DNA of 49,807 nucleotides from positions 1 through 49,807 of the forward strand of contig NZ_JAIOGQ010000035.1 of NCBI RefSeq assembly GCF_019904135.1, given 5' to 3'. This document shows positions 7,937 to 16,513 of this stretch, piece after piece. Position 1 is the first letter of the stretch, and each line of letters opens with the position of its first letter. This DNA is from Paenibacillus caui. GTDB taxonomy: Bacteria; Bacillota; Bacilli; Paenibacillales; Paenibacillaceae. Made by a program: the position numbers and the translations under genes. The notes beneath the pieces are model-generated. The model worked only from the letters and a program-made list of their open reading frames with translations. It did no database searches and was not told where the DNA came from.

Positions 7937-9112
7937 TTGAATCCTCAAAAGGTTGCGGTTGTCACACCGGGATCGTTCGTCATTCCGTCAGGGAGAAGCA
8001 GCTCGGTGGAACGGGTTGTCGAAAAGATGGTTCCGCTCGCGTCAGACCGCCTGGATATTCGGGTCTTTGGCAGAACAGGAGAAGAGGCTTCCATGAAAGC
8101 GATGCTTGGAGCGGTTCCCTGCTGCAGGGTACCCGGAGGCTCCTCTTATTTTCCGGCGATTCTTCGCCATCTTCGTTCCTTCCGGCCGGATACGATCGAT
8201 GTCCATAACAGGCCTGTCCTGGCTTACCGATTAAAGCAAAGATTGCCCGGAGCGGAAGTTTTCCTTTCCTTGCATTCCACGACCTTTATTCAGACCAGAA
8301 ATTTTCCGGGAGCAAGCGGATTGGAAATGCTTCGTCTGCTTGACGGCATTATCGTGAACAGCGGTTTTTTGGGCAAGGAGGTGCTAAAGCGTTTCCCTGG
8401 CCTTCGAGTGCCGGTCGAAGTGAATCATCTGGGCGTCAGTCTGGAAGATTTTGTGCCGCGCTGGACGCCCTCAGGCGAGGCGCTCCGCCGGGCAAGGCTG
8501 TCCGAATTCGGTTGGAGCGGACGCAAAATTGTCTTGTTTGTCGGCAGGCTGATTCCTGAAAAAGGAGTGCATCTGCTGCTTGAAACGGTGCCGTCCGTTG
8601 TCCGGAAGCAGCCTGATGCGCTGTTTCTCATTGTCGGAAGCGCCTACTACAGCAGCCCCCGGGAAACGGCGTATGTGCGCAGTCTGAAGGAGCTGGCTTC
8701 AGCCTGGCCGGATCATATCGTCTTCCTGCCGTATACGCCTTATCCGAAGGTAGCGGATTGGTACAACCTGGCGGATGTCGTGGTTGTTCCTTCCGGAGAA
8801 GAGGAGGCGTTCGGCCTTGTCAATGTGGAAGCCATGGCTTCGGGTGTGCCGGTCATCGCTACCAGAGCGGGGGGGATCCCGGAAATCATTGAAGATGGAC
8901 GTTCGGGCTTGCTGATTTCCGGGCATGTAAGCGAGGAACTGCCGGCAGGCATTGTAAAGCTGCTGGAAAGCGAAGAGCTTTGCAGAGAGATGGGGCTGGC
9001 CGGTGCGGAAATTGCGCGCAGCCGTTTCAGATGGCAGCATACAGCCGACCGCTGGGCCCGCCTGATGGCAAGACAGAGAGACCGGGCTGCCGCCGCCTCG
9101 ATTTATTTGTAG
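7937..9112 (+). CDS. GT4 glycosyltransferase, CotSA-like
   Basis: This 391-residue GT-B enzyme has an N-terminal Rossmann start (VAVVTPGSFVIPSGRSSSVE) and the GT4 donor-binding half: LFVGRLIPEKGVHLLLE, then PSGEEEAFGLVNVEAMASGVPVIATRAGGIPE carrying the E-x7-E motif. The N-terminal PGSF...SSSVE pattern is seen in spore coat GT4 proteins related to CotSA. The TTG at 7937 is taken as start; an in-frame TTG at 7925 touches the GGGAGG box, so is less likely. It is the first gene of the + strand cluster and divergent from the YheC/YheD gene, which supports a spore-surface role. Sugar specificity is unknown. Confidence 0.82.
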   Translation: MNPQKVAVVTPGSFVIPSGRSSSVERVVEKMVPLASDRLDIRVFGRTGEEASMKAMLGAVPCCRVPGGSSYFPAILRHLRSFRPDTIDVHNRPVLAYRLKQRLPGAEVFLSLHSTTFIQTRNFPGASGLEMLRLLDGIIVNSGFLGKEVLKRFPGLRVPVEVNHLGVSLEDFVPRWTPSGEALRRARLSEFGWSGRKIVLFVGRLIPEKGVHLLLETVPSVVRKQPDALFLIVGSAYYSSPRETAYVRSLKELASAWPDHIVFLPYTPYPKVADWYNLADVVVVPSGEEEAFGLVNVEAMASGVPVIATRAGGIPEIIEDGRSGLLISGHVSEELPAGIVKLLESEELCREMGLAGAEIARSRFRWQHTADRWARLMARQRDRAAAASIYL

Positions 9113-9318
9113 GGATGACGGTTCTTTGAGGCGAATTCGCCTAAAGCTAAGCGCAAGGCAAACAGGATGCTCGCGGACATTTCCCTGGCATTCTGTTTGT
9201 TCGCATTTTTAGGCATATATTGGTGCCTCTTTGTACGTTTGCCGTTGCGTGGGGCCATGAGCCGCATAAGCTATCTTATATTCCATCCATTATGAATATC
9301 TAGGGAAGGTGGATTTTG

Positions 9319-10137
9319 ATGGATAAGAAGCGCCGGCTCCGTGTCCGGCAAAGCCGGCCCGCGCAGCGGAGAACAAAGCGGGTAAAAGCGGTGGTTCATT
9401 GCCATCCAGATCCGGTAGTGTCCGTCATTGTTCCGGTTATGAATGAACGCCGTACGCTGGCAAGGGTCATTCGGGAGGCTGCCAGGGTGCATCCGCGAAC
9501 CGAGATAATTGTTGTGGCGAATGGCTGCACGGACGGAAGCGCACAGCTTGCAAGAGAGCTTGGAGCCATCGTTGTTGAATATCATGATCCGCTGGGACAT
9601 GATGTGCCGCGAGCCATCGGAGCAAAATGGGCGAAGGGGGACGTGCTATTGTTCACGGACGGGGATATGGTTGTTCCGGCCAGAGATTTCCGTCCGTTTG
9701 TCGCAGAAATTTTATCCGGCTGCGATTTGGCTCTTAATGGTTACAGCGGCCCCGTCCAGGTAAGGGAGGTTCATCCGGTCGTCAGCGCCAAGCATACGCT
9801 AAACACTCTGCTCTCCAGACCGGATCTGAAGGGAGCCTCTTTAACGGCAGTGCCGCATGCGCTTAGCAGACGTGCCGCCGCACAAATCGGTTTTGATGTC
9901 CTGGGGAAACCGCCATTGGCCCTGTCGGCGGCAGCACTTGAAGGTTTGGACATCCGGGTGGTGCATTTCGTGGATGTCGGGCGTATGAACCGCCGGAGAA
10001 GCCGTTCCAAACGAGGCGATCTGCTGACCTCGCTTGTAGCCGGTGATCACATCGAAGCGGTGGAACTGCTCGTGGAGAAGCTTGGCCCGCGAGGAGGGTT
10101 CTCCGATCTGGGACGTCTCCGCGAAAGGGCCAGGTGA
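9319..10137 (+). CDS. GT2 glycosyltransferase with basic N-terminus
   Basis: This 272-residue GT-A enzyme has an Arg/Lys-rich N-terminus (residues 2-24) followed by a GT2 domain: SVIVPVMNERRTLARVIREA, VVANGCTDGS and the DxD-type motif FTDGDMVVP. The stretch LTAVPHALSRRA is shared with the next gene, and the two are paralogues. The ATG at 9319 has GGGAAGGTGG before it. The stop overlaps a possible GTG start of the next gene. A CATAAGCTA motif at 9265-9273 matches a SigK -10 box but has no clear -35. Donor and acceptor are unknown. Confidence 0.82.
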   Translation: MDKKRRLRVRQSRPAQRRTKRVKAVVHCHPDPVVSVIVPVMNERRTLARVIREAARVHPRTEIIVVANGCTDGSAQLARELGAIVVEYHDPLGHDVPRAIGAKWAKGDVLLFTDGDMVVPARDFRPFVAEILSGCDLALNGYSGPVQVREVHPVVSAKHTLNTLLSRPDLKGASLTAVPHALSRRAAAQIGFDVLGKPPLALSAAALEGLDIRVVHFVDVGRMNRRRSRSKRGDLLTSLVAGDHIEAVELLVEKLGPRGGFSDLGRLRERAR

Positions 10138-10145
10138 TCGGCGAA

Positions 10146-11324
10146 ATGATAAAGACTAAATTCGTTAATAAAGGAAAATACAGACACCCTATGTCATCCG
10201 TGGCGGCACGAAACAAGGTGCCCCGGATTGGAAAGGGCAGAAGCAGAAGGGCGGCTGCCGGATCGCGCCACAGGGTGTATGCCATCCGGGGTCCTTCTGG
10301 TAGGGCTGATTTCAAGGCTGTGCAAACAACGGAATTGGCTCGGGCCTATCAGGCGGGGAAGGACTCCGGACAGGACGCCTTATTCAAGGAGCGGAGTGAG
10401 GGGACTGCCCGTTCGCAGGACCACTTCCGGGCATCGCTGTCGAACTGGTTCGGCAGCCAAACGAGCGGAAAACGTCCGCCATTTGCCCATGCGCTCGCGC
10501 TGGGGTATGCCTATCGGGACGGTTATGCCGCTGCCAGGAGCAAAAGACCTCAAACATACGGGGTGCCCGTCCCGCTGTCTGGAACCGCGTCGGTTGTCAT
10601 TACCGCATGCAATGAGGAGAAGACGATAGGCTCGCTGCTTGATGAGCTGGAGCGCCTCCCGCTTTCCGAGAAAATCGTCGTACTTAACGGATGTACGGAC
10701 GGAAGCTTCGCCGAAGTGAAAAGCCGCAAAAACGTCATTATGGCATATTTTCCTAAACGGCTCGGACATGATGTCGGGCGCTCGGTCGGGGCGGCTCTGG
10801 CGTCAGGGGATTCCGTGCTGTTTGTGGACGGGGATATGGCTGTGCCTGCTGAAGAGCTTGCCGCTTTTTTGTATGAACGGGAAAACGGCACGGATGTGGT
10901 GCTTAACGATATTTCCGCATATCTCCCCCTTTATGCCAGTCAGGATGAGGTGACAAGGTGCAAGCTGTTTCTAAATCAGGCGCTTGGCCGTCCGGATTTG
11001 AAGAGCAATTCGATGACCGCAGTGCCGCATGCCCTGTCGCGGAAAGCTATAGACATCATAGGAACGGAAATGCTTACCGTACCGCCGAAAGCGCAGGCTG
11101 TGGCCATTATAGAAAGGTTGACGGTATCGGCCCCTTGCACGACCGATGTCATCGGCCGCAATCGGCTGCGCGAAGGCAATTACGGCGCCGGCAACAATGT
11201 GGCCCTGCTTATTTTAGGCGATCATGTGGAGGCATTGAACGAGGCAGTGCGCCGTAAGGGCTCCAGACTGTTCTGGGAGACCGCACCTCGTCCGCAGCTT
11301 GCGAAAGCGAGGAACCGTCAATGA
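10146..11324 (+). CDS. GT2 glycosyltransferase with basic, Gly-x3-containing N-terminal extension
   Basis: This 392-residue protein is a paralogue of the preceding GT2 with an added N-terminal region of about 145 residues. The extension has an Arg/Lys-rich part (about 1-50) and Gly-periodic stretches at about 67-79 (AYQAGKDSGQDA) and 120-127 (GYAYRDGY). The GT2 core follows (SVVITACNEEKTIGSLLDEL, VVLNGCTDGS, FVDGDMAVP, MTAVPHALSRKA). The ATG at 10146 is used, with AGGTGATC 6 bases upstream; a GTG at 10134 that overlaps the previous stop is an alternative. The extension resembles those of several neighbours and may be a docking segment. Confidence 0.8.
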   Translation: MIKTKFVNKGKYRHPMSSVAARNKVPRIGKGRSRRAAAGSRHRVYAIRGPSGRADFKAVQTTELARAYQAGKDSGQDALFKERSEGTARSQDHFRASLSNWFGSQTSGKRPPFAHALALGYAYRDGYAAARSKRPQTYGVPVPLSGTASVVITACNEEKTIGSLLDELERLPLSEKIVVLNGCTDGSFAEVKSRKNVIMAYFPKRLGHDVGRSVGAALASGDSVLFVDGDMAVPAEELAAFLYERENGTDVVLNDISAYLPLYASQDEVTRCKLFLNQALGRPDLKSNSMTAVPHALSRKAIDIIGTEMLTVPPKAQAVAIIERLTVSAPCTTDVIGRNRLREGNYGAGNNVALLILGDHVEALNEAVRRKGSRLFWETAPRPQLAKARNRQ

Positions 11325-12085
11325 ACAACGAGCGCTTAACGAGTATTATTATCCCTACCTACAATGGACTCCATCTGCTGTCCCGCCTTGTTGAATCGAT
11401 TCGCGAGCATACGGATGCCCCGTATGAAATCATCGTGGTGGATAACGGATCGGATGACGGAACCAAGGAATACTGCGTGCGGGAGCAGCTGATCCTGATT
11501 TCCCTGCCCAGGAATATGGGATTTCCGATTGCCTGCAACAAAGGGCTGGCTGCTTCCGCCGGCGATCAGCTTCTGCTGCTTAACAATGACTGCTTGGTTA
11601 CTCCGCGCTGGCTATCACAGCTTTCGACCGCTCTGAATAGCGCAGACGATATTGGCATCGTTGGTCCCGTTACCAATTATGCCAGCGGGATGCAGCGGCT
11701 GGATACCGGCCTTGACGGACCGGCGGAGCTGCTTGAATATGCACGGACATTTAACCGGAGCAATGCTTCCAAGTGGGTGGAAGTCAGAAGGCTTATCGGG
11801 TATTGCTTTTTGTTCAAACGGAGCCTTTATGACCGGATCGGGCCGCTGGATGAAGCTTTTTCGCCCGGTCATTATGAGGACGATGATTATTGCTTTAGGG
11901 CGGTAAGGGAAGGCTACCGGCTGCTTATTTGCGGAGATACCTTTATTTATCATAAAGGCAGCGCAAGCTTCAAGGAGAAATACCCAGAGGGCTTGGACGG
12001 ACTTATAGAGAAGAATCGCAAATTGTTTATAGATAAATGGGGCATCGATCCCCGTCGGTTCATGAGAGAGGAGGAGAATCCGTGA
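11321..12085 (+). CDS. GT2 glycosyltransferase
   Basis: This 254-residue GT-A enzyme has SIIIPTYNGLHLLSRLVESI, VVDNGSDDGTKE, LLLNNDCLV in place of a DxD motif, and a C-terminal EDDDYCFRAVREGYRL segment. This pattern is common in rhamnosyl- or hexosyl-transferases related to the WcaE/RfbF group of GT2. The ATG overlaps the stop of the previous gene (ATGA), so translation is probably coupled. A close relative forms the core of the protein at 14015. Sugar specificity is not visible. Confidence 0.85.
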   Translation: MNNERLTSIIIPTYNGLHLLSRLVESIREHTDAPYEIIVVDNGSDDGTKEYCVREQLILISLPRNMGFPIACNKGLAASAGDQLLLLNNDCLVTPRWLSQLSTALNSADDIGIVGPVTNYASGMQRLDTGLDGPAELLEYARTFNRSNASKWVEVRRLIGYCFLFKRSLYDRIGPLDEAFSPGHYEDDDYCFRAVREGYRLLICGDTFIYHKGSASFKEKYPEGLDGLIEKNRKLFIDKWGIDPRRFMREEENP

Positions 12086-12813
12086 AAGGCGTCATTTTGG
12101 CGGGAGGAACAGGCACAAGATTATATCCGCTGACCAGGCTAATTAACAAGCACTTGCTTCCCGTAGGCGACTCGCCGATGATCTGTTACGGAATAGAACG
12201 TCTTAGACAGGCAGGCATTACGGATATCATGCTGATTATCAGCAAACAGTCCGCCGGCTTGTACACCGATTTTTTGGGCAGCGGAAGCAGCATGGGCGTC
12301 AGAATAACTTATAAAATCCAGGAAGAAGCCGGAGGGATTGCCGAAGCGCTTGAATTGGCCAAAGGCTTTATCACTCCCAGGGACCGGTTTGTGGTTCTGC
12401 TTGGCGACAATCTGTTTCTTGACAACTTGAAGCCTTTTGTCGAGAAGTTTCAAAAGCAGCCTTACGGCACCGCAAGAGTTCTGCTGAAGCGGGTGAACGA
12501 TCCCAGAAGATACGGGGTTCCGGTCTTTGACAAGGATAATCGCAAACTCATTTCTTACATTGAAGAAAAGCCCAAGCAGCCTAAATCGAACTACTGCGTA
12601 ACCGGCATTTACATGTATGACGACCAGGTGTTCGAACACATTGCGGCTACTGAGCCGTCGGACCGGGGCGAGCTTGAAATTACGGATGTTAATAATTTGT
12701 ACGCCAGGGAAAGCAAGCTTGAATATGACATCCTTCGCAGGTGGTGGACGGATGCGGGCACCTTTGAGTCACTGCATGATGCCGCGCGGCGGATGAAGGG
12801 GATCCGCCCATAA
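12082..12813 (+). CDS. Sugar-1-phosphate nucleotidyltransferase (RmlA-like)
   Basis: This 243-residue protein starts VKGVILAGGTGTRLYPLTRLINKHLLPVGDSPM, the NTP-binding signature of glucose-1-phosphate thymidylyl/uridylyltransferases. It also has EEAGGIAEALELA, LLGDNLFLD and YIEEKPKQP. It should couple a sugar-1-phosphate, probably glucose, to dTTP or UTP. At 243 residues it lacks the C-terminal extension of long RmlA forms. The GTG at 12082 has AGGAGGAG upstream and overlaps the previous stop (GTGA). No rmlB, rmlC or rmlD partner for a dTDP pathway follows it, so the product may be used directly or by genes elsewhere. Confidence 0.85.
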   Translation: MKGVILAGGTGTRLYPLTRLINKHLLPVGDSPMICYGIERLRQAGITDIMLIISKQSAGLYTDFLGSGSSMGVRITYKIQEEAGGIAEALELAKGFITPRDRFVVLLGDNLFLDNLKPFVEKFQKQPYGTARVLLKRVNDPRRYGVPVFDKDNRKLISYIEEKPKQPKSNYCVTGIYMYDDQVFEHIAATEPSDRGELEITDVNNLYARESKLEYDILRRWWTDAGTFESLHDAARRMKGIRP

Positions 12814-12840
12814 GGAAATGCTTGTAACGGAGGATGGAAG

Positions 12841-14001
12841 ATGAGAAATAATGCGAATTCCAGGTACGGGAAATCGGACCCGGCCAAAAATTCGGAATTC
12901 AGACGCTATAGGAGAAGCAAGAGCCAGAGGCACTCCTTGCTAAAGCTGTATCGACGGCGAAAGCCTCTCCGGGGCCCCTTTGCCCGCTTCCGGAATCGCC
13001 GTCGGATCTTTACGGCAAGCCGGCTTGCCCGCAAGGTACTGAAACCAGCAGCTTCACCCCAAAAGGGACGGCCGTTCGCGAAGCCTGATTTCTGCCAGGT
13101 GAAGGATCAGGAGGGACAGAATGGACAAACCGAGCTCCAGGTTAAACAGGAACCGGATCAGGAAGCGGCTTTTCGTAGGGCCTATGAGTCGGGCTACCGC
13201 GAAGGCTGTTTCGAAGGGGGAGAGGGAGTTGTTACCCGTCTGCTCCCGCCTCATATGATCCTTCCGGGGATCACTGCGGAAGGCCTGATCGCTTCCGGCA
13301 TTCGCCATCTTCCCCCGGGTTCGATGATTCCGCTTCTTCCACCGCCTGACGTAGCCGGCGCCTTGCGCGATGCCTTGGACAACGGGCGGCCTTTCTCCAT
13401 CGTCCGTCTCGGCGACGGGGAACTGTTAACGTTGGCCCATGACACCGTTCTCCCTGTGGAAGAAGCCCGGATGCGGGGACCGTTCCTTCCTTACGCCGGC
13501 GTTGAGCTTCCGGCGCACGAGGTCAGGGAAGCGCTTGCCGCCGCCCTTCGAAAAGCCGACATTATCGGGGTGCCAGCGTCTCGGCACCCTTCTTTCCAAG
13601 GCCTGCTGTCCCCGGTCTTTACCCATTATGGACTTGATCTGACGAGCCTCCGTCTTACATCCTCAACGGTGAACTACGCGCTTGCGGAGGAGGGCTTGCT
13701 GTTGCCCCTGCTCAGGGGCAGGAAAGTGCTGGTTGCGGGAAACCGGGCGGAAGGGCTGGCGCAGGTGCTGCAGCGCGTCGGCATCGAGGTGAGCGGTCTA
13801 GTCACTCCGGTCCGGGGCGTGCACGATACGGAAGCAGCGGTACTCGCGGCTTCCGGGCAGTCATTCGATATTGCTTTGGTGGCGGCGGGCATCGCAGCCG
13901 TCCTAATCTCTACGGAGATCGCATGTCGTCTTGGCAAGCCGGCGCTGGATTTCGGCCATCTGGCCAATAAACTGGAAAGCGGAGAACTGGCGCTTCGCTG
14001 A
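12841..14001 (+). CDS. GT-D fold glycosyltransferase with long basic N-terminal extension
   Basis: This 386-residue protein ends in a domain (about residues 170-380) matching the GT-D fold family (formerly DUF1792). The diagnostic D-x-E motif is Asp192-Gly-Glu194 in FSIVRLGDGELLTL, followed by IIGVPASRHPSFQG and VLVAGNRAEGLAQVL. Residues 1-85 are rich in Arg and Lys, and residues 114-125 carry the Gly-x3 pattern AYESGYREGCFE seen in neighbouring proteins. GT-D enzymes add hexoses in bacterial surface-protein glycosylation. The ATG at 12841 has GGAGG upstream. Substrates are unknown. Confidence 0.8.
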   Translation: MRNNANSRYGKSDPAKNSEFRRYRRSKSQRHSLLKLYRRRKPLRGPFARFRNRRRIFTASRLARKVLKPAASPQKGRPFAKPDFCQVKDQEGQNGQTELQVKQEPDQEAAFRRAYESGYREGCFEGGEGVVTRLLPPHMILPGITAEGLIASGIRHLPPGSMIPLLPPPDVAGALRDALDNGRPFSIVRLGDGELLTLAHDTVLPVEEARMRGPFLPYAGVELPAHEVREALAAALRKADIIGVPASRHPSFQGLLSPVFTHYGLDLTSLRLTSSTVNYALAEEGLLLPLLRGRKVLVAGNRAEGLAQVLQRVGIEVSGLVTPVRGVHDTEAAVLAASGQSFDIALVAAGIAAVLISTEIACRLGKPALDFGHLANKLESGELALR

Positions 14002-14014
14002 CATGGAGGGGCAC

Positions 14015-15385
14015 ATGGACAACAGGAAGAGGCTTCATTTAAAGAAGAATGGGGAAAGACGTTTGCCGCCTTCCAGGCTGTTCGAACTTGGACGCCATGC
14101 CGGTTACGAGAAGGGAAGAACAGCCGGCTACGAGGATTTTGAACAAGGATTTGAAGGAACCAGCATCATTATTCCGACTTTTAATAAGAAGAAACTGCTG
14201 CTGCAATGCCTCGACAGCATAGAAGCCCATACTCCCTTTCCCTATGAGCTCGTTGTAGTCGACGATGCCTCAACCGACGGAACCAAGGAAGCGCTGCGGG
14301 ACAGACGAAAGATCAGGTTGGCTGTCCATTCGCGCAACCTGGGCTTCGCCGGTTCCATCAATACAGGACTGATGATGGCAAAAGGACAAACGGTGCTTCT
14401 GCTGAACAATGACGTGCTCGTTACGGAGAACTGGCTCGGGAATATGCTGGACTGCCTGAACAGTTCGCCGGATATCGGAGCCGTTGGTCCTGTGACCAAT
14501 TATATCGGGGGGGAGCAGCAAATCGAGGTTCCTTACCTTGATGTTGGGGATATGTGGGGATTTGCTGCCGAGCATAACCGGAAAAATCCTCTGCGCTGGA
14601 GGAGAACGGACCGACTGGTCGGGTTTTGCCTGCTTATGAAGCATGAAACCGTTATGCAAACGGGCTACTTTGATGAAGGATACCGGGTAGGCAATTACGA
14701 GGATGATGATTGGATGATCCGTCTCCGGCTGCAAGGGATGAAGCTGATGATTGCCGGCGACGCTTTTATTCATCACTTTGGCAGTGAGACTATGAAAAGC
14801 CTGAACGAGCAGGATTTTGCACAGATCAATAAAGACAACAGCGATTATTTCCATCGGAAGTGGGGTCATGTGCATGAGCGGCTCGGACAGATTGAGCAGC
14901 TGCGGGAGAACGGGAGAACAGCACAAACGCTGGCCTGGTCCGAAGGATCCCCGGCGCAGGTTCTGGCCAGAAGCGGGTCCGGAACTTTGTATTGGCTCGA
15001 CCATGGAATGAGATACAGGATCAAGGACGCTGACGCGGCGACAGTGGCCGAGATAGATCCGTCCGCTTGCGCCATAAGACTTTCGCAACGATCCTTGCGA
15101 AATATTCCGCTTGGCGGGGAATGGGGGCTTAGGGAGGCGAGGGCCGCGATCGCGAAAGCTTCGGTGCCTGGGGAGCCGCTTGGCGAGGGCTCCGTTGTGA
15201 GTCTGGATGACGGGCAGATGTATCAAATTGATAGAGGCGCAGCAAGAAACATATGGACCCGGTATACGGCCGAAGCTTGGGGATTAGCGGACAGAGCCCG
15301 TCCGATTTCTCCCGGGGAGCTTGCGGCTTTCCCTGCGGGGCCGCCCGTGCTGCCCCCGATTCAACTGATTTCGCCGCTGTTATAA
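14015..15385 (+). CDS. GT2 glycosyltransferase with Gly-x3 N-terminus and C-terminal repeat domain
   Basis: This protein of about 456 residues has three parts. Residues 1-48 are basic and carry Gly-x3 units (GYEKGRTAGYEDFEQGFEG at 30-48). A GT2 domain follows (SIIIPTFNKKKLLLQCLDSI, VVVDDASTDGTKE, LLLNNDVLV, EDDDWMIRLRLQG), close to the protein at 11321. The last 150 residues hold two short repeats, YWLDHGMRYRI and YQIDRGAARNI, resembling small beta repeats of cell-surface proteins. The ATG at 14015 has GGAGGGG upstream; an ATG at 14003 is possible. A terminator follows at 15427, so it may close the first operon of the cluster. Confidence 0.8.
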   Translation: MDNRKRLHLKKNGERRLPPSRLFELGRHAGYEKGRTAGYEDFEQGFEGTSIIIPTFNKKKLLLQCLDSIEAHTPFPYELVVVDDASTDGTKEALRDRRKIRLAVHSRNLGFAGSINTGLMMAKGQTVLLLNNDVLVTENWLGNMLDCLNSSPDIGAVGPVTNYIGGEQQIEVPYLDVGDMWGFAAEHNRKNPLRWRRTDRLVGFCLLMKHETVMQTGYFDEGYRVGNYEDDDWMIRLRLQGMKLMIAGDAFIHHFGSETMKSLNEQDFAQINKDNSDYFHRKWGHVHERLGQIEQLRENGRTAQTLAWSEGSPAQVLARSGSGTLYWLDHGMRYRIKDADAATVAEIDPSACAIRLSQRSLRNIPLGGEWGLREARAAIAKASVPGEPLGEGSVVSLDDGQMYQIDRGAARNIWTRYTAEAWGLADRARPISPGELAAFPAGPPVLPPIQLISPLL

Positions 15386-15426
15386 ATTTTACGTAAGGCC
15401 TATGGATTAGAGCGGAACGCGGAATG

Positions 15427-15470
15427 ACGCCCCGGCATATGCTGAAATCAGTAGAATGCGGGGGCGTTTA
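15427..15470 (+). terminator. Rho-independent terminator
   Basis: Arms at 15427-15438 and 15456-15467 (ACGCCCCGGCAT against ATGCGGGGGCGT, one mismatch) are followed by TTTATT. The hairpin lies about 40 bases after the GT2 stop. Confidence 0.6.
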
Positions 15471-15521
15471 TTCTTGGAATGACAGCGCCCTGATTCTTAG
15501 GTTAAATGGAGGGGCTGAAGA

Positions 15522-15815
15522 GTGGAGCAGAAAATTACCGATATCATTATGCATATGGGGCATTCACACCAGCAGTTAGCCCGTATCATTGACGCCGAGC
15601 GCCATATCACCGTCAGAATGTCGCAGATTGTACACGCGCTGCCGGATCAGGAACCGAACTTCGAAGGTGTGGAAGGTTTGATGGACAGCTCGTCATCCAT
15701 CAACAAAAGCCTGGTAGCCTATTTGAATTCAATTGCCGATCTGGAAGAGGCAATGGCGGAAAATCTGACGCAAGTCATCTCTGAACTGAAGGGGTCGGAG
15801 TCGGAAGATGAGTAA
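15522..15815 (+). CDS. Small helical protein, two-helix family member 1
   Basis: This 97-residue, probably all-helical protein has no signal peptide or membrane segment. It has two amphipathic stretches, HSHQQLARIIDAERHITVRM (about 13-32) and NKSLVAYLNSIADLEEAMAENL (about 62-83), and an acidic tail. Both stretches resemble those of the next two genes and of the three minus-strand proteins at 33192, 39740 and 44537. The GTG start has GGAGGGG 8 bases upstream. It opens a four-gene set of tightly packed small genes. The function is unknown; a structural role at the spore surface is inferred only from context. Confidence 0.7.
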   Translation: MEQKITDIIMHMGHSHQQLARIIDAERHITVRMSQIVHALPDQEPNFEGVEGLMDSSSSINKSLVAYLNSIADLEEAMAENLTQVISELKGSESEDE

Positions 15816-15836
15816 CAGGATAGCGGAGGTGATGAA

Positions 15837-16184
15837 ATGAGCAAGGAGCATGCTTATCTCAATATACTGGATGCCATGGCGAAAATTCAGTGGAACGTGG
15901 CCATGATGCTCGAAGCGAAAGCCCTTGAGGCAGAGAAGGTGCGGAATTGGAGCTTGAATCATTTGCACGCGCACAGCTTCAGCGATCATGAAACCCAGCT
16001 TGAAAAGCCTCTTGGCGTTCATGACGAGATGGTAGAGGTTATTGAAGGACTGACCAAAATGGAGAACGGCCTTTGCAGCAACTTGCGGGCGATCCTCTCT
16101 TCGGGTGATAGCGGAGGAGAGGATTCGGGAGGCTTTGGAGATCTGTTTGGCGGAGGTTCAGGGTTCGAGGATGACGAGAAATGA
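15837..16184 (+). CDS. Small helical protein, two-helix family member 2
   Basis: This 115-residue protein has a first helix region (AYLNILDAMAKIQWNVAMML), a second one (MVEVIEGLTKMENGLCSNLRAIL) that aligns with the second helix of its upstream neighbour, and a Gly/Asp/Glu-rich tail (SGGEDSGGFGDLFGGGSGF). The start has GGAGGTGATG. Its stop overlaps the start of the next gene by four bases, indicating coupled translation. No known family was recognised. Confidence 0.7.
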   Translation: MSKEHAYLNILDAMAKIQWNVAMMLEAKALEAEKVRNWSLNHLHAHSFSDHETQLEKPLGVHDEMVEVIEGLTKMENGLCSNLRAILSSGDSGGEDSGGFGDLFGGGSGFEDDEK

Positions 16185-16513
16185 TGCTGACCCAATTGCC
16201 CCTGAGCGAGCGGGAGGCCAAGCTTCAGCTCATCCTCTCCATCTCGAGAAGCCAAAACGCCCTGGCCCGCATTCTCGACAGTATGGCGGACGTGTCGGCT
16301 TATTCTGAAGAAACAGCCCGCGCGCTTGCTCATCATGTGAATCGAATGTCGGGGTATCAGCAAGCCATGGCGTCCATGCTTACGAATATCGTGCTGCATC
16401 GTCAATATACCGGAATCCCTTCACCCCCTTGGCTCAATACCGATACGGTGTCACCTTTAGAATCGTTTTCGAGTGAACAGGAGGTTTATGAACGAAATGG
16501 CACTTACACTTAA
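16181..16513 (+). CDS. Small helical protein, two-helix family member 3
   Basis: This 110-residue protein has LILSISRSQNALARILDSMADV, very close to the first helix of the protein at 15522 (S-x2-x-LARI-hydrophobic-D), and a second helix ending in YQQAMASMLTNIVL. The tail after residue 80 is Pro/Ser/Glu-rich. Its ATG lies in ATGATG overlapping the previous stop; the second ATG at 16184 is equally possible. The 3' end overlaps the polybasic gene by 26 bases in another frame. Confidence 0.68.
   Translation: MMLTQLPLSEREAKLQLILSISRSQNALARILDSMADVSAYSEETARALAHHVNRMSGYQQAMASMLTNIVLHRQYTGIPSPPWLNTDTVSPLESFSSEQEVYERNGTYT

Noticed and set aside
14270..15226. 318-codon open frame on the minus strand inside the GT2 gene at 14015
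   Set aside because: Antisense shadow of a gene with a clear GT2 domain; no ribosome binding site.
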